This document shows, piece by piece, positions 11,191 through 22,600 of a DNA stretch of 64,000 nucleotides. How positions within the stretch are numbered: position 1 is the stretch's first letter; every line of letters starts with the position of its first letter. The DNA lies in assembly GCF_000004825.1 (NCBI RefSeq), contig NW_008805065.1:620001-684000 (forward strand). The letters are read 5' to 3'. Position numbers and translations under genes: made by a program. The notes beneath the pieces were generated by a model that did no database searches, was not told the DNA's origin, and saw only the letters and a program-made list of their open reading frames with translations. The stretch comes from Heterostelium album PN500 (lineage: Eukaryota > Evosea > Eumycetozoa > Acytosteliales > Acytosteliaceae).

Positions 11191-12762
11191 ATGAAAATTA
11201 ATTATCTATTATTTATCTTTTCACTTTTGTTGTTGGCTTTATCAGCTTCCCAATTGGAGAATAATGAATTACTATCAATTACATTGACTCTTTCACCAAC
11301 AACATCAGCATCCTCGACATCACAACCAACATCATCTTCAACTTCGACTTCGACTTCGTTCTTGACAACGTCTTCAAGTATCACCGTTACGACGACAACA
11401 TCACCAATATCAACAAGTGTTACAACATTACCAGCAACAACAGTAAGTTCAACAACATCAAGTATTTCAGAATATCAGCAACAATTCACAGATTGGATGA
11501 TTCAATATAATAAATCATACACAAACAATGATTTCTTGACAAGATTCAATATTTTTGTAGATAATCTCCTTTATATCAACCAATTTAACTCGCTGACTGG
11601 AAATGATACTGAAGCCATGAAATTGGGAACGAATATATTCGCTGATTTGACACTTGATGAATTCGCCAACACATACCTTGTCAAAGATTTATTAAATTTC
11701 TCTGTAAATTCAAATACTACAAGTACATCAACTTCAACTACAACAACAGGAGGTGGATTATTAGGAGGATTGTTAACTGGTGCTTTAACAATTGGAACTG
11801 GTGGATCTACATCTGGTGGTGGTGGTGGTGGATTGTTAGGTGGACTTTTAACTGGAGCATCTCAACCATCAAGTTCAACTCTTAGAACTTTAATGGAGTC
11901 CAGAAATTGGATAGGTCGACTACCTCCAATTAAAGACCAAGGAGAATGTGGAAGTTGTTATGCATTTGCATCGTTAGTTCCCATTGAATCTCTATTATAT
12001 GGAAAGGGTTCTATAGTATCTCTCTCAGCACAAGAAATTGTTGATTGTTCAAGTATGAAGCTTTGTTTTTTTTTTTTTTGAAAACGTTAATATAATTAAT
12101 TTACTTCTTGGAAATTATTAGATTTCGAAGGCAATTCTGGCTGTGATGGAGGTTGGATGTCAAATGTTTACGGTTTTGTTAGACATAATATAGGTGTAAG
12201 TACAGAGCAAGAATATCCATACATTGGTTCTTTTCAAACATGTACATGGCAACTTCGAAAAAAATACGGAATTGTGAATAAAGACTTTGTTGTTACCAAT
12301 CAAACAGCAATGGAGGATGTTTTAACAAACGTAGGACCTGTTGCTATTGCCTTACAGGCCAGAGTAAGCTCATTTCAATTGTACAAAAGTGGTATCTACG
12401 AAGATGCTGAGTGTGGAAAAGGTCAAGTGGATCATGCAGTTGCACTTGTTGGTTTGGGAGTAGAGAGTGGAAAACCATATTATACTGTATGTATAGTCAA
12501 ATTTATAAAAAAAGTGATTGATTATCTTCATTTTTATTTTTTATTAACAATTAATTTTCACTAAAATGATAGCTGAGAAATAGTTGGGGAACTGGATGGG
12601 GAGAAAGGGGGTAAGCTATACACTAAATCAAATAATTAATTATTATTTTCGAAATTTACTAACAATTTTATTCCACGAAATAGATATATGAAAATAGTGC
12701 GTACAACAAAGAAAATCAATAACTATGGATATTACCCATCAATATTATATAATAATAATTGA
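11191..12762 (+). CDS. Papain-family (C1) cysteine protease precursor with Gly-rich linker
   Basis: Four exons (11191-12052, 12122-12486, 12573-12610, 12684-12762) encode 447 residues. It has a signal peptide (about 1-19), a Thr/Ser-rich segment (30-92), and an I29 inhibitor propeptide (about 94-165; WMIQYNKSY, TRFNIF, GTNIFADLT). A Gly-rich linker at about 185-222 contains two copies of the unit GGLLTGA. The mature enzyme begins near RNWIGRLPPIKDQGECGSC. Catalytic Cys is C256, and the His (VDHAVALVG) and Asn (LRNSWGTGWGE) sites are kept, as is the GCDGGWM motif. The Trp that normally follows the catalytic Cys is Tyr (CGSCYAF). The product is probably a lysosomal or secreted protease. The repeated Gly-rich block between propeptide and enzyme is unusual. 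Exon 3 is only 38 nt but is required to supply the active-site Asn. Confidence 0.9.
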
Positions 12763-13059
12763 AATGAATTCATCAAAAAGAATACAAAATATAAAATTAC
12801 AGTCTTTGATGAACTTTATTAAGAAATTAATTACTTTTTCAAACTCTATGATAAGTTTTAACTACCAAACACCAAAAATTTGTCATTTCAACCGATGTTA
12901 AATGTTTAAGTTTTATACTCTGTGAAATAAAATGTAGAGTTGCGTGATTTTGTTTATCTAATTTTTTATAGTTGTCAAAATCAAAACCACATACAATGAA
13001 AAATTAAGTTAACTTTGTTGTTTTTAAATCACAATAATTTTTTAAGGGTAGATTAAATT

Positions 13060-13338
13060 ATGTTTAATATTAGATTTAGTAGTAGAGTTTCACCAGCGGT
13101 ACTTTTAATAATGGTGTTGTTGCTTGTGGTGTCAAATGCGGAATTCAGTGGTTCGACCTATGAAATTTGTATGGAAGCATGGACAACTCAAAGCTTAAAG
13201 AAATTCAATGACTATTGCAATAGTAAAACAATTAATTTTTGGAGCTGTCACAACTATCATCTAAGAATGATTCCTATACTCAAAAAGCCAAGAGAAGATG
13301 CAATCAAATTTTGTGAAATAGCAAAAGATTTTATGTGA
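13060..13338 (+). CDS. Small secreted four-cysteine protein, unknown function
   Basis: A single exon encodes 92 residues. An N-terminal signal peptide with a strong hydrophobic core (PAVLLIMVLLLVVSNA, about 12-27) is probably cleaved after SNA, leaving a 65-residue peptide with four Cys (EIC, DYC, WSC, KFC), enough for two disulfides. I do not recognise the family. It follows the cysteine protease gene on the same strand by about 300 bp, but I see no functional link. The even Cys count and clean signal peptide support a real gene. Confidence 0.6.
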   Translation: MFNIRFSSRVSPAVLLIMVLLLVVSNAEFSGSTYEICMEAWTTQSLKKFNDYCNSKTINFWSCHNYHLRMIPILKKPREDAIKFCEIAKDFM

Positions 13339-14105
13339 ACAGCAACAAAAAACAAAAAACAAAAGATATCTTTTTTTCATTTCAATAATCTTTAAATAAA
13401 CTCTATAAAGTCACTATTAGAAGGTAAACACCAATAACCTATAGGTTGTACACATCATCGTTATAACCATGAACCTACAATGTATTTTCACCATCACACA
13501 CACGTATATTTCTTTTTACGTTTATGCATACTATTATTATTTACTATTTATTTTATTTTAACCTTTAATAGTAAGAATATTAGTTGTATGTAGAAGAATG
13601 AATTCATTTTGACTTTGCAGCAAGCATGAACATTATGTTTGACTTTTTTTTTTTGTAAAAAAAAAAATTGTGATATGTTTGATATTTTTCAGTGTGATAT
13701 TTCCTTGGTTTTTAAGGTTATAAAATGATTCAATTTATGTGAATAATTTTTTTGGTGGTTGTTGTTATTTATTATTTTTTTAATTTTCATTTTTATTTTT
13801 TTCTATGGGAATGAACTGTTGTTCAAATCAATCAACTAATTTCCAATTAACCAAAAAAAGAAAAGATAAATCAATAGCAATAACCATTACGGAATATCAT
13901 TTCATAAAAAACTTTAATTAAAACAGCAAATTCCCAACTTCACAAGTAAAAATAATATAATCTTGAAAGATTGACAAATTAATATTGTTAAAAAAAAAAC
14001 AACAACAACCTATAGCAAAGCAGAGTAGTTATCTATTTTTATATATCTTATAGTTAAGTTGTTTTTTTTTTTTTTTTTTTTTTTGCTATTAACAAGCAAG
14101 CAACA
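13339..14105. other. Intergenic region
   Basis: A 767-bp AT-rich spacer. It contains a 12-bp perfect palindrome AACCTATAGGTT at about 13437, several long A or T runs (including a run of about 23 T at 14062-14084 just before the next gene) and no open frame of note. The T tract close to the start codon is typical of dictyostelid promoters. Confidence 0.45.
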
Positions 14106-15738
14106 ATGTTTGTACATATATTTTCCTTTTTGTTTGGTGTGTTTTCTGTTATCATTTGTGGTATATATCTGCTTGTTAGATTCCTAGAGACACTCGATTC
14201 AAAGACAGAGAAGGAATATAAAGATATATTAGAGCAAGCTGCAAGAGAACGAGCTGAAAGAGTATAGTATCTCGATTATTATTGTTACAACAATGAATAT
14301 CGGTTAATTAATCTTAATAATAATAATAATCTACTCTTTACTTTAATATAGAGATTAGATACATCAAGATATGGTTCAGAGAAACGTGGTAAAGTATTCA
14401 TTCGCACACCCGAAAACAGTGCATCCGACTCACAAGAATGGTACCATTGTGTTTTGAAAGCCAATATGTTATTCCTCTTTAAACAACCAACTGTATGTTT
14501 GTCATTTGATTGATTGGATGATTGTTTGTTTATAACACAGTGTTCACTTATTATAATTGTACGTATTCAAACTCAATAGGATACATCTGCAGTTGGTGTT
14601 ATTTGTTTCGATGGATGTTCGCTAAGTATCATTAGAAATAAGACATCGAAATTCCACAAGAAGAACGGTATCACTGTGTTGCATGCCGAGCGAGAACTTC
14701 TCTTCCACTCAAAGATTCTAAACTTTTACTTTGAGAATGGCAAGGAACTAGAGACATGGTATTGGTTCCTCAAGGAAGCTGCCGCTCTCACACTAAAGAA
14801 AACACCAGAGGAGGAGTTGGAGACAAAGGTTAGCAAGCAGTTCTTTGCCGACTTGCCAGTGCGTGCCTGTGTACCACTCGCACATCAAGCACCGATCGGC
14901 AATATGAATGGGACAAACAACAGCATTGGAAACGGCAGCACTTTGAATAGCATCAATGGAGGTGGACATAAACGATCGAGCAGCAACAGCAGCACGTCGT
15001 CGACATCGACATTGACAACGCCATCCGTTATCATCTCACCGAATGGCTCGATAACTAATCAACTCGAGGAGTCGGTGTTACGTGAGCGTAAATCTGCGTC
15101 ATCGTACATACCTTCTTCATCGTCGTCATCATCAAACACACCAGCATCATCAACAAATTCATCACCACCATTCACATCGACCAGCAACAACAACACAACA
15201 AACAACTCATCATCTCCCAATATTAATATAACAGGTGTAAACATCGATCCAAACAAGAGTAAAGTAGTTCAATACGATTGGCTAAATGTATTACTGGGCA
15301 GAGTATTCTTCAATCTATATAATTCAGAGGAACTTCTAGCATTTGCATCATCTAAAATCACAAAGAAACTAAACAAATTAAAGAAACCATCTATTCTTGT
15401 AAGTTATCTTATCAACTTTGAACAAACTACATACAACAACAACAACAACTTACTAACAACTAAACAAAATAATAGAAAAGTATAACATTACAGAATCTTG
15501 ATTTTGGACCAAACTTGCCGATACTGCAGGATGCTCAACTTTTGTTCTTAACACCACAGGGTGAACTTAGTGTGGATCTCGTTGTAAAGTATCAAGGTGG
15601 ATTCACACTTACCATTCGTATCGAAGTTTCATTCAGTATCAGAGGTAGAACTATGACTATACCACTAGTTATATCAGTACTTGTTAAATCATTATCAGGA
15701 AGAGTAAGTAGACAGTAGTTAAGTTTTAAACTTGTTTT

Positions 15739-15776
<38 letters not shown>

Positions 15777-16280
15777 AATCAAGATTAATTAAACATTTAC
15801 TTTACAAATGTAAAATCAATTAGCTCAATTTACAATGTTTACCACCACCAACTAAAAGATTGTGGGTTGGATTCTACGAAGAACCACAGTGTGAGATTGA
15901 GATTGATACATCGATCGGTGAATCAAAGAGTAGTTACTTTAATATGCCAAAGATTGCCAAGGTCATCGTAAACAAACTGAAAGCAGAACTCTTTGAGATG
16001 ATGGTCCTACCGAATACCGACGACTGGCCACTGCCATCCGGTCACCGACGTAAGAAAGCAAAGAATGAAATACCACCCGCTCAAATCAATCCAACCAATA
16101 TACCATCAACCCTTGGTAAGTATTTTTAACAAATCATCAGCAAATCATTAACCTTCATTAACCAACTAACTTCTTCTTTCTTTTTTTTTTTATTTTTAAA
16201 AACTTCTTATTTTTCTCATAATTTTTATCATCATTTTATTTTATTTAGATGCACCACCAGAATCAATGTTAAATTATTAG
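14106..16280 (+). CDS. TEX2/Nvj2-like PH-SMP lipid-transfer protein
   Basis: Six exons (14106-14261, 14352-14492, 14580-15398, 15494-15703, 15824-16115, 16249-16280) encode 549 residues. The N-terminus is one hydrophobic helix (about 2-27; FSFLFGVFSVIICGIYLLV), which would anchor the protein in the ER. A PH-like domain follows (about 65-170; GKVFIRTP, WYHCVLKANMLFLF, FYFENGKELETWYWFLKEA). After a Ser/Asn-rich linker comes an SMP (lipid-binding TULIP) domain at about 300-490 (WLNVLLGRVFFNLYNSEE, LDFGPNLPILQDA, VKYQGGFTLTIRIEV). This order matches yeast Nvj2 and animal TEX2, which move lipids such as ceramide at ER contact sites. The last exon adds only ten residues and is inferred from splice signals. 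Confidence 0.88.
15739..15776 (+). repeat. (GTT)n microsatellite in an intron
   Basis: About twelve GTT units lie within the fourth intron of the PH-SMP gene, between its donor at 15704 and acceptor at 15823. It does not affect the reading frame. Confidence 0.85.
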
Positions 16281-16601
16281 ATTTTGTTAATTTTACAATA
16301 AATATAATATTAATAATTAAAATTAAAATGTTTTAATATCTTGTTATTTGGTAATCACAAATAGTTTGAGATTGTTTTGCTATAGCAATAAAAATAAAAG
16401 CCCGGGACGATATTTCGATTTTTATTCTACTACCTCGTTGTTCAAAAATTTTATGTTTGGCGTTATTTTATTTTTCTCAAAACAATTTTTTTGAATTAAT
16501 TTTGAATTTTTTTATTTTTGAAATTTTTATGCATACAAAATGACGAGTTTAAAGAATTACACAGTCCTTTTACTTACTTACTAACTATAACATAATACAA
16601 A
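16281..16601. promoter_or_regulatory. Promoter region of eS30 gene
   Basis: This 321-bp spacer separates the PH-SMP stop from the eS30 start codon. It includes a short GC patch CCCGGG at about 16402 and long T runs at 16466-16520. A CTTACTTACTAACTATAAC segment directly precedes the ATG. I recognise no further gene. Confidence 0.4.
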
Positions 16602-17302
16602 ATGGGTATGTTTTTCGATAAACACAAAACCCTATTATCAAAAAATAATTTATAATGTTGTTAAATGTGATCATCAGTCAATCAAATCAAAATGCAAATA
16701 TTATCATTGAGCTCTACACTACTACAAATACAGATTTTAGAAAATATACAGAAACATATACAGATAATTTAAAATTTAGTTATAAAATAATAATCAATAT
16801 AATTCAACACAGAGAATCAGCAGTGAATTAGAGTTGGGAATTAGAAAGTTAAAGATACTTTACAGATTAATCAGAAATTATAAATTGTAGTGGTGGTAGA
16901 TGTAGATCAATAATTTTTAGCATTATGATTGATTGGTGATTATAGTATATTACACATTTAAATGTTTTTAATTAGGAGTTTTTATTTTGAAATAGAAAGA
17001 AAGAAATTGATTATTAATTATTGTTTTTTTATCATATCAAAAAAATCTACTTTTTATATAATAATCAATTTATATTATTATTATTATTATTTATTGAAAT
17101 GTAAATAGGTAAGGTTCACGGTGGTTTGAACAGAGCTGGTAAAGTCAGAAACGCTACTCCAAACGTTGAGAAGAAGGAGGTCAGAAAGCCAAAGGTTGGT
17201 CGTGCCAAGAAGAGATTGTTGTACAACCGTCGTTTCGTCAACGTTGTCGTTGGTTTCGGAAAGAAGAAGGGTTACAACACTCAAAACGTCCCAAATGTCT
17301 AA
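16602..17302 (+). CDS. rps30: 40S ribosomal protein eS30
   Basis: Two exons encode 65 residues. Exon 1 is only four bases (16602-16605, ATG plus G), and exon 2 is 17109-17302. The join ATGG|GT gives Met-Gly-Lys, as in other eukaryotic eS30 ([18 protein letters not shown]). Body motifs [31 protein letters not shown] are clear. There is no ubiquitin-like N-terminal fusion as in animal FAU. The intron is 503 nt, long for this genome. Exon 2 is markedly GC-richer and uses C-ending codons, as expected for a highly expressed gene. The donor GTATGT and the acceptor TAAATAG fit. Confidence 0.95.
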
Positions 17303-17528
17303 ATAATTAATTTCACCCTGCTCCTCGTAAATAAATTATAAAATCAGCGCTTGAGAATAGTTCGAACCTATCTCTTGTGTGAACATAAAAAGCAATTTAC
17401 CATTTCTTATTTTATTATTTATTATTCTTTACTTTATTTTTAACATTGTCTACAATTTAAAATAATTTGTTTTTTTTTTTAGAAAAAGATTATTTATTTA
17501 TTTATTTTATTTATTTATTTATTAACTT

Positions 17529-19800
17529 TTATTTACTATTATTCTTCTTTCTTGTTATAATTAATGCAATAAAGAAGATTGCAATTGCACTTAGTAAAGT
17601 TAGGATGACGGTAGTGTTGGAACTGTTCATTTTCGTTGACACTGAATTGATTGCACAACATTGGAGTTGTGATTCGACTGTATTCAATTCCTGATTTACA
17701 TAGTCTGTGAAGACTACTATCTTCTTTGATAATATATTTAATTTCTGTAGAACTGATTCTTTTGTTCTATTTTATTATTTTATGTATGATAAAAGTTATT
17801 GTTGGTTAGTCAAGACTAGTGAAGATTATTATTTCTTTTTTTTTACTGCTTACTTTTTCTGATTAAGATCTTGTTGATTTATAGTTTGTAGTATATCTAT
17901 CGATTCAGTCATACTCTGCTGGATTGATTCCAATTCGTCGTGAAGTCGCTTCACTGTTGACTTGACCAACGGCAATTTAGTGGGTGGCGAATGATAGAAT
18001 CTATCAATCAAATAACCTGCTGAAGGCATCTCGTCGATTTCATATCCAAGTGAATCCATTAAATATTTCTATATTATCAATATAATATCTATTAGTTTCT
18101 TAGATCTAAATTCTACCATCTCTCTCTCTCTCTCTCTCTCTCTTTGTACACACATACAGTTGAAAATCTATGAATATTATTAAATACTTCATCCAAGATA
18201 TCTGTGGAACCCTGTAGTGTTGTAATGATTGTATTTCTGGTGATGGAATCGATGAAGATCTGTGAGAGTTCAGTACCGTTACCAAAGAAACCGAATGGAT
18301 GTTGACCATAACTCCAAAGATAGTTATTCTTTAGTTTTTCGTGTGGCTTTGAATATCTCTGAGTTGGACCAAGCAAACCTTGTGACGATGCCAATCCAGC
18401 TATAATATGTCTATTTACAGATTGTGGTTGGAATGAAACCAGTTGTTTGCCTTGATAGTGTATACCATTGAACGATGTTTTAGTTTGTAGTACTGCTACT
18501 GCATCTTGATTACTTTTAAATAGAAGTAATAACATCATTAATAAAAAGCTAAACATTTCAAATATTTAACATAACAATAACATTAACATTCTTTTTAATA
18601 CATACGCAACATGTAAATAATATTTATCTAATAATAATCCAGAGTTTGTTGATTTCATTGAGAATATATATACTGGTAGTATCTTTGTTCTGTGAACTTG
18701 ATCTATATTGATATTGATATTAATAATAGGTTATTATTATTAGTTTAAATGTATGTTTTTTGTTTATAATTATATATATATACAAACCTGTTTTCTTACT
18801 TAAAACACTTGGTATCTGTGTTACATGATCTCCTATTAATCCACCAGCTAGTACATCATCTTCATTCTTTAGTTTCAACAATAGTTCTTCACTGTCTATA
18901 TATGTCTTTATCGATGTTTCAAATTTACTAAATAATAGATTGATATTGGTTTAATAATTCTTATTATATAAAAAGTTAAGTTACAACTTACTTTGATTTT
19001 GGATTCAACTCAAAACTAGAATGTGATCTAATTGATTTTGAAAAAGCCATTCCTATATGACGATGTTCATGAATCGAATGTGAACCAGTCACAACAGTGA
19101 CCTCTGAGAATGGAAATATTCTCTTTGCTTCCTTCTTTATAAGATTGACATCTATACTAGTTGCACTACCTTCTTCCAACGGATCATATTCATCATGATC
19201 TCTAAATACCAAAACAGGTATTAAAATCTATAGAAACATACATATAATTAGTAATTATTATTTAGAAAAAAAAAAAAAGAGGTTATAAACTAATTACCTT
19301 TGGGAATAATGGTATTAAATTATATTTGGAATCGGATAGTATCACATTTTGTATGGCAGAGATAACGAGAGATGACATGTGTGCTTTGATTTCGGTGGGT
19401 GATGCACCTTGGAGCGAGGTTCCAGAGTAGCCTGGCTTCTGGAAGTACTCTATCAGTCGTGGCAGAGAGTCGTAGTCGACCGAACCCTCTGAGAGTATCT
19501 CCAGTGCCGATTTGTGAAGTGTCGAGCCATACTTGAGTGGACCGGCAGAGAGATCGACCACCAGATAACGACCGGCACCAATCCAAGCAGGTCCGCACAA
19601 CTGCTCTTGCAACTGATACAAATACTTTGCCTGAATACCCTCCTTAAACATTCTCTCTTTCGCTGGATTGATAAACAATATCGTATAGGTCGGTAAATTC
19701 GACGGTAAACTATTCAATCTGATCTCCGATTCAAAGAATGGTTCCAAGGGATCTACTGGTATCAAATAGGTTTCATCATCAACTGACTATAAATAACACA

Positions 19801-19837
<37 letters not shown>

Positions 19838-20422
19838 GTTGATCAATAAAGTTATTATCATGTTATTATATTAGTTAGTTTAATTGTTTTACTTACATTT
19901 GTAACAACTGGTATTGCACTGGTTGCAATTGTATGTTCTAATCTAGTGATTGAGGTGGAAGGTAGTGATCTAACAGAGTATGTAATATCGTAGTGTGAAC
20001 TTAGTTCTTTTGGGTTGTGTACTTTCTCCACTTTTGAATTGGCTCTGTTGTGTATTGATGAGAGATGATATATCGATGTCTCTAGTGAATATACATTATG
20101 TATTGTATAAGAGTCTTTCAGTAGATTCTTAAACTGTAGTGGATCCAATCTATATTTAAATGCACCATCCTCTTCGAATCCCATCAACAAAACTTGTATA
20201 TTAATTCTAATACCACCTGGTTTATCCTATAGTTATTATTTTATTTTAATATAATATTTATTAAACAATTACCTATTCATCTATCATATCTTTCAATCAA
20301 TAGTTGACTTGCTTACTTACTTGTACATATTTTGTATCTTTATTGTTTGGTAGTTGTGAATGAACTAATCCTGAAAAAGAATAGATTGTTAAAATAACAA
20401 TCAATATTCTTATTAATATCAT
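17529..20422 (-). CDS. Large type I membrane protein, conserved, function unknown
   Basis: Nine exons (20422-20321, 20226-19897, 19786-19298, 19227-18992, 18927-18788, 18702-18606, 18548-18158, 18068-17854, 17766-17529) join in frame to 745 residues. The N-terminus is a signal peptide (MILIRILIVILTIYSFSG). The C-terminus has one transmembrane helix (TTVILTLLSAIAIFFIALII) followed by the basic tail TRKKNNSK, so most of the protein is lumenal or extracellular. Conserved-looking blocks are ILFINPAKERM, CGPAWIGAGRYLVVDLSAGP, LIPVLVFRDHD and SHSIHEHRH. The layout and these blocks remind me of an uncharacterised family found in plants and amoebae (DUF7906-type), but I could not check this. One short exon (18702-18606) and the last exon were located only from splice signals and frame continuity. 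Confidence 0.8.
18119..18143 (+). repeat. (TC)n dinucleotide repeat in an intron
   Basis: About twelve TC units lie in the intron between the exons ending at 18158 and starting at 18068 of the type I membrane protein gene. No coding role. Confidence 0.85.
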
Positions 20423-20701
20423 TTTTATATATAATACATTAAAGATATCCTTTGTTTAGTTTCTACTACTATCTAATTTATTTGATTATTTAACTACTGA
20501 TTGATCTGATTGATTGTAATCACTGGAATAAATTAAGAAGTTCACCAAAAATAAAAAATTAAATTAATTTAACACTGTATTTTTTTTAAAAGGTTAAACA
20601 AAGATTGTCGATTGACGTGTCATTATTCATGTTACAAATGAATAACAGACTATTATTATATTATGATTGATTTATTTTATATTACTATATTGTATTATTA
20701 T

Positions 20702-21849
20702 TTAAAATTCTGTTCTTACACCATAAATGAATGCAATTGTACTTAAACCACCGAAAAAGAAAGCGAATTGACCAGCAGCAGCATCCAAACCCTCCCAATC
20801 ATTTGCAAAAAACTTTGGTACTAATGTATAGATAATCTTTGGCACCAACATCAATGGTAGATTAATAAAGCTACTTCCTTCTTTCATTGCAATAACATAT
20901 TGAATTATATATGCACTATTAATGTTGAGATGAGTTGTTTGTTTGTTTAGTTAGTTAGTTATAACTACATTTCATTTAGACTAATCTTTGATGATGATGA
21001 TGATGATTATACTACTACTTACCATAAATATAATAATGCAAAGAAATAGTTTGATAGCTTTGGTCCGAGAATGTTTGCAAGTGTAACTGCTCGAGCACGT
21101 TTGTCATTTGCGATATCACGTGTGTTGTTAATGTGAAGGATAGCTTCGATGATGAGTGCTAGCGGTAGTGAGTAGAGATAGACATCGCTCGATGCAATGT
21201 GTGTCTGTGCAATGTAGGTTCCTTGCATAATGAGTGGACCAAAGCATGCTACAATCACCAGATCACCGAGTCCACGATATTTCAATGAGAAAGGCGCCAT
21301 TGTATAGGTTACAGTGAGTACACCGCCAATCAGAACCAATGGCAGCAGCTGCTCAACGACTACGTGCAGTGGCATTCTACTTATAAGCACGGCAAGCGCT
21401 GCCAGAGCAACAAAGATCCAGCCGTAGATCATCTTTTTAATGGTGGCGCGTGACAGACCCAAATCAAACATGGTTCTATCGGCCGATGACTCTGCCTTAT
21501 CGACACCGTTCGCCAGATCGCAGTATGAATTGACGAGGTTACCAATGATCTGAGTCGCCATAGCACCGGTAAACACAACGGCAAAAGTTAGCGGATCGAA
21601 AACCCCGTGGAATCTATAGGCCAATGCAGTACCGACCAACACTGAACTTGCACCAGCTGTCAAACTCCATGGTCTAACAGCAATGAAAGATGCCATCCAT
21701 TTGTTTGGTGTTGTCTTTGTAGTTGTTGCTGTTTCAGTTGTTGCTACCTTTACATTCTTACTTGAACTAAGCACCGGTGAATGATTCTTCTCTGTATTTA
21801 CTTTCTTCATAGAGTTATTAACTCTTTCTTTCAAATTTGATTTATCCAT
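20702..21849 (-). CDS. ubiad1: UbiA-family prenyltransferase, UBIAD1/MenA-like
   Basis: Two exons (21849-21023 and 20915-20702) encode 346 residues. UbiA enzymes are multi-pass membrane prenyltransferases; UBIAD1/MenA members attach an isoprenoid chain to a naphthoquinone ring (menaquinone) and in animals also affect sterol control. Motif 1 is NLVNSYCDLANGVD, with the Asn and two Asp that bind Mg-diphosphate. Motif 2 is NNTRDIANDKRARAVTLA, the second Asp-rich loop. RPWSLTAGASSVLVGTAL at the first helix is typical of MenA/UBIAD1. About eight hydrophobic segments can be seen. The N-terminal 55 residues are a hydrophilic Lys/Thr-rich extension. The dihydroxynaphthoate or quinone substrate is inferred from family likeness. 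Confidence 0.9.
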
Positions 21850-22600
21850 TATTTAAATTAAATTTAAATTAAATCAAATCTGACTGTCAATCTAGATTAA
21901 TAAATAAAATAAACAAAAAAAAAAAAAGTTTAGCAAAAAAAAAATAACTAAATTATCAAACCTTTCAAATATTAAAAAAATCCCCGATAGCTCGAACTCT
22001 AACGGATCTTAAAAAAAACAAATAAAAACATTTGTGAAAACTTTGGATGAAAGTGACGAGTCACTTCAATAAAATTTTTTTTTGATTTTTCATCTTAATA
22101 TTCCTTGTTTTTATTTAGTTTTAGTATTTCAGTAACAATAAATAAAGATCTATTTTTTTTAAAACTGTTTTTATATTTAATTTTTTTATTTTTTAAGAAT
22201 ACAATAATTCATTAATAAGAATATTTTAAAACACAAAAATGCAAATATATTTTGTTCAATTTCAGAAAATTTATTAAATTGCAAATATCTAAGCAAAATG
22301 CCGATCAACTTCATCTTGAATTGTAGATCTAAAAAAAAAAACAACGAAATCACAATCCTAATTTGTAATTAAAATTATGCTGGTTTAAAATTAAGATCAG
22401 ACATTAAGATGAGAGACCAACCTTTGCAAAAAAAAACAAAAAAATCACCCTAGATTTTTTTTGGATATTTTCGGATTTTGTTTTTGAGAATTAAATAGCT
22501 TTTTTTTGAAACCCAGTATTCGATCTTTAGGTGGAGTAAATCATAATCAAAAAAAATAACGATTTCTTTTCAATTCAATTATTTATTTATTATAACCAAA
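21850..22600. promoter_or_regulatory. Divergent spacer, prenyltransferase / ComC-like gene A
   Basis: A 751-bp spacer between opposite start codons, dominated by A and T homopolymers with a few mixed patches (about 22020-22070 and 22380-22450). All frames are closed. It probably holds both promoters. Confidence 0.4.

Noticed and set aside
16606-17108. Possible C/D snoRNA in the eS30 intron
   Set aside because: No convincing pair of C (RUGAUGA) and D (CUGA) boxes with a terminal stem could be located, so it is mentioned only as something to test.
17340-17375. tRNA-like T-loop sequence TTCGAACC near the eS30 3' end
   Set aside because: No matching acceptor, D or anticodon arm can be built around it.
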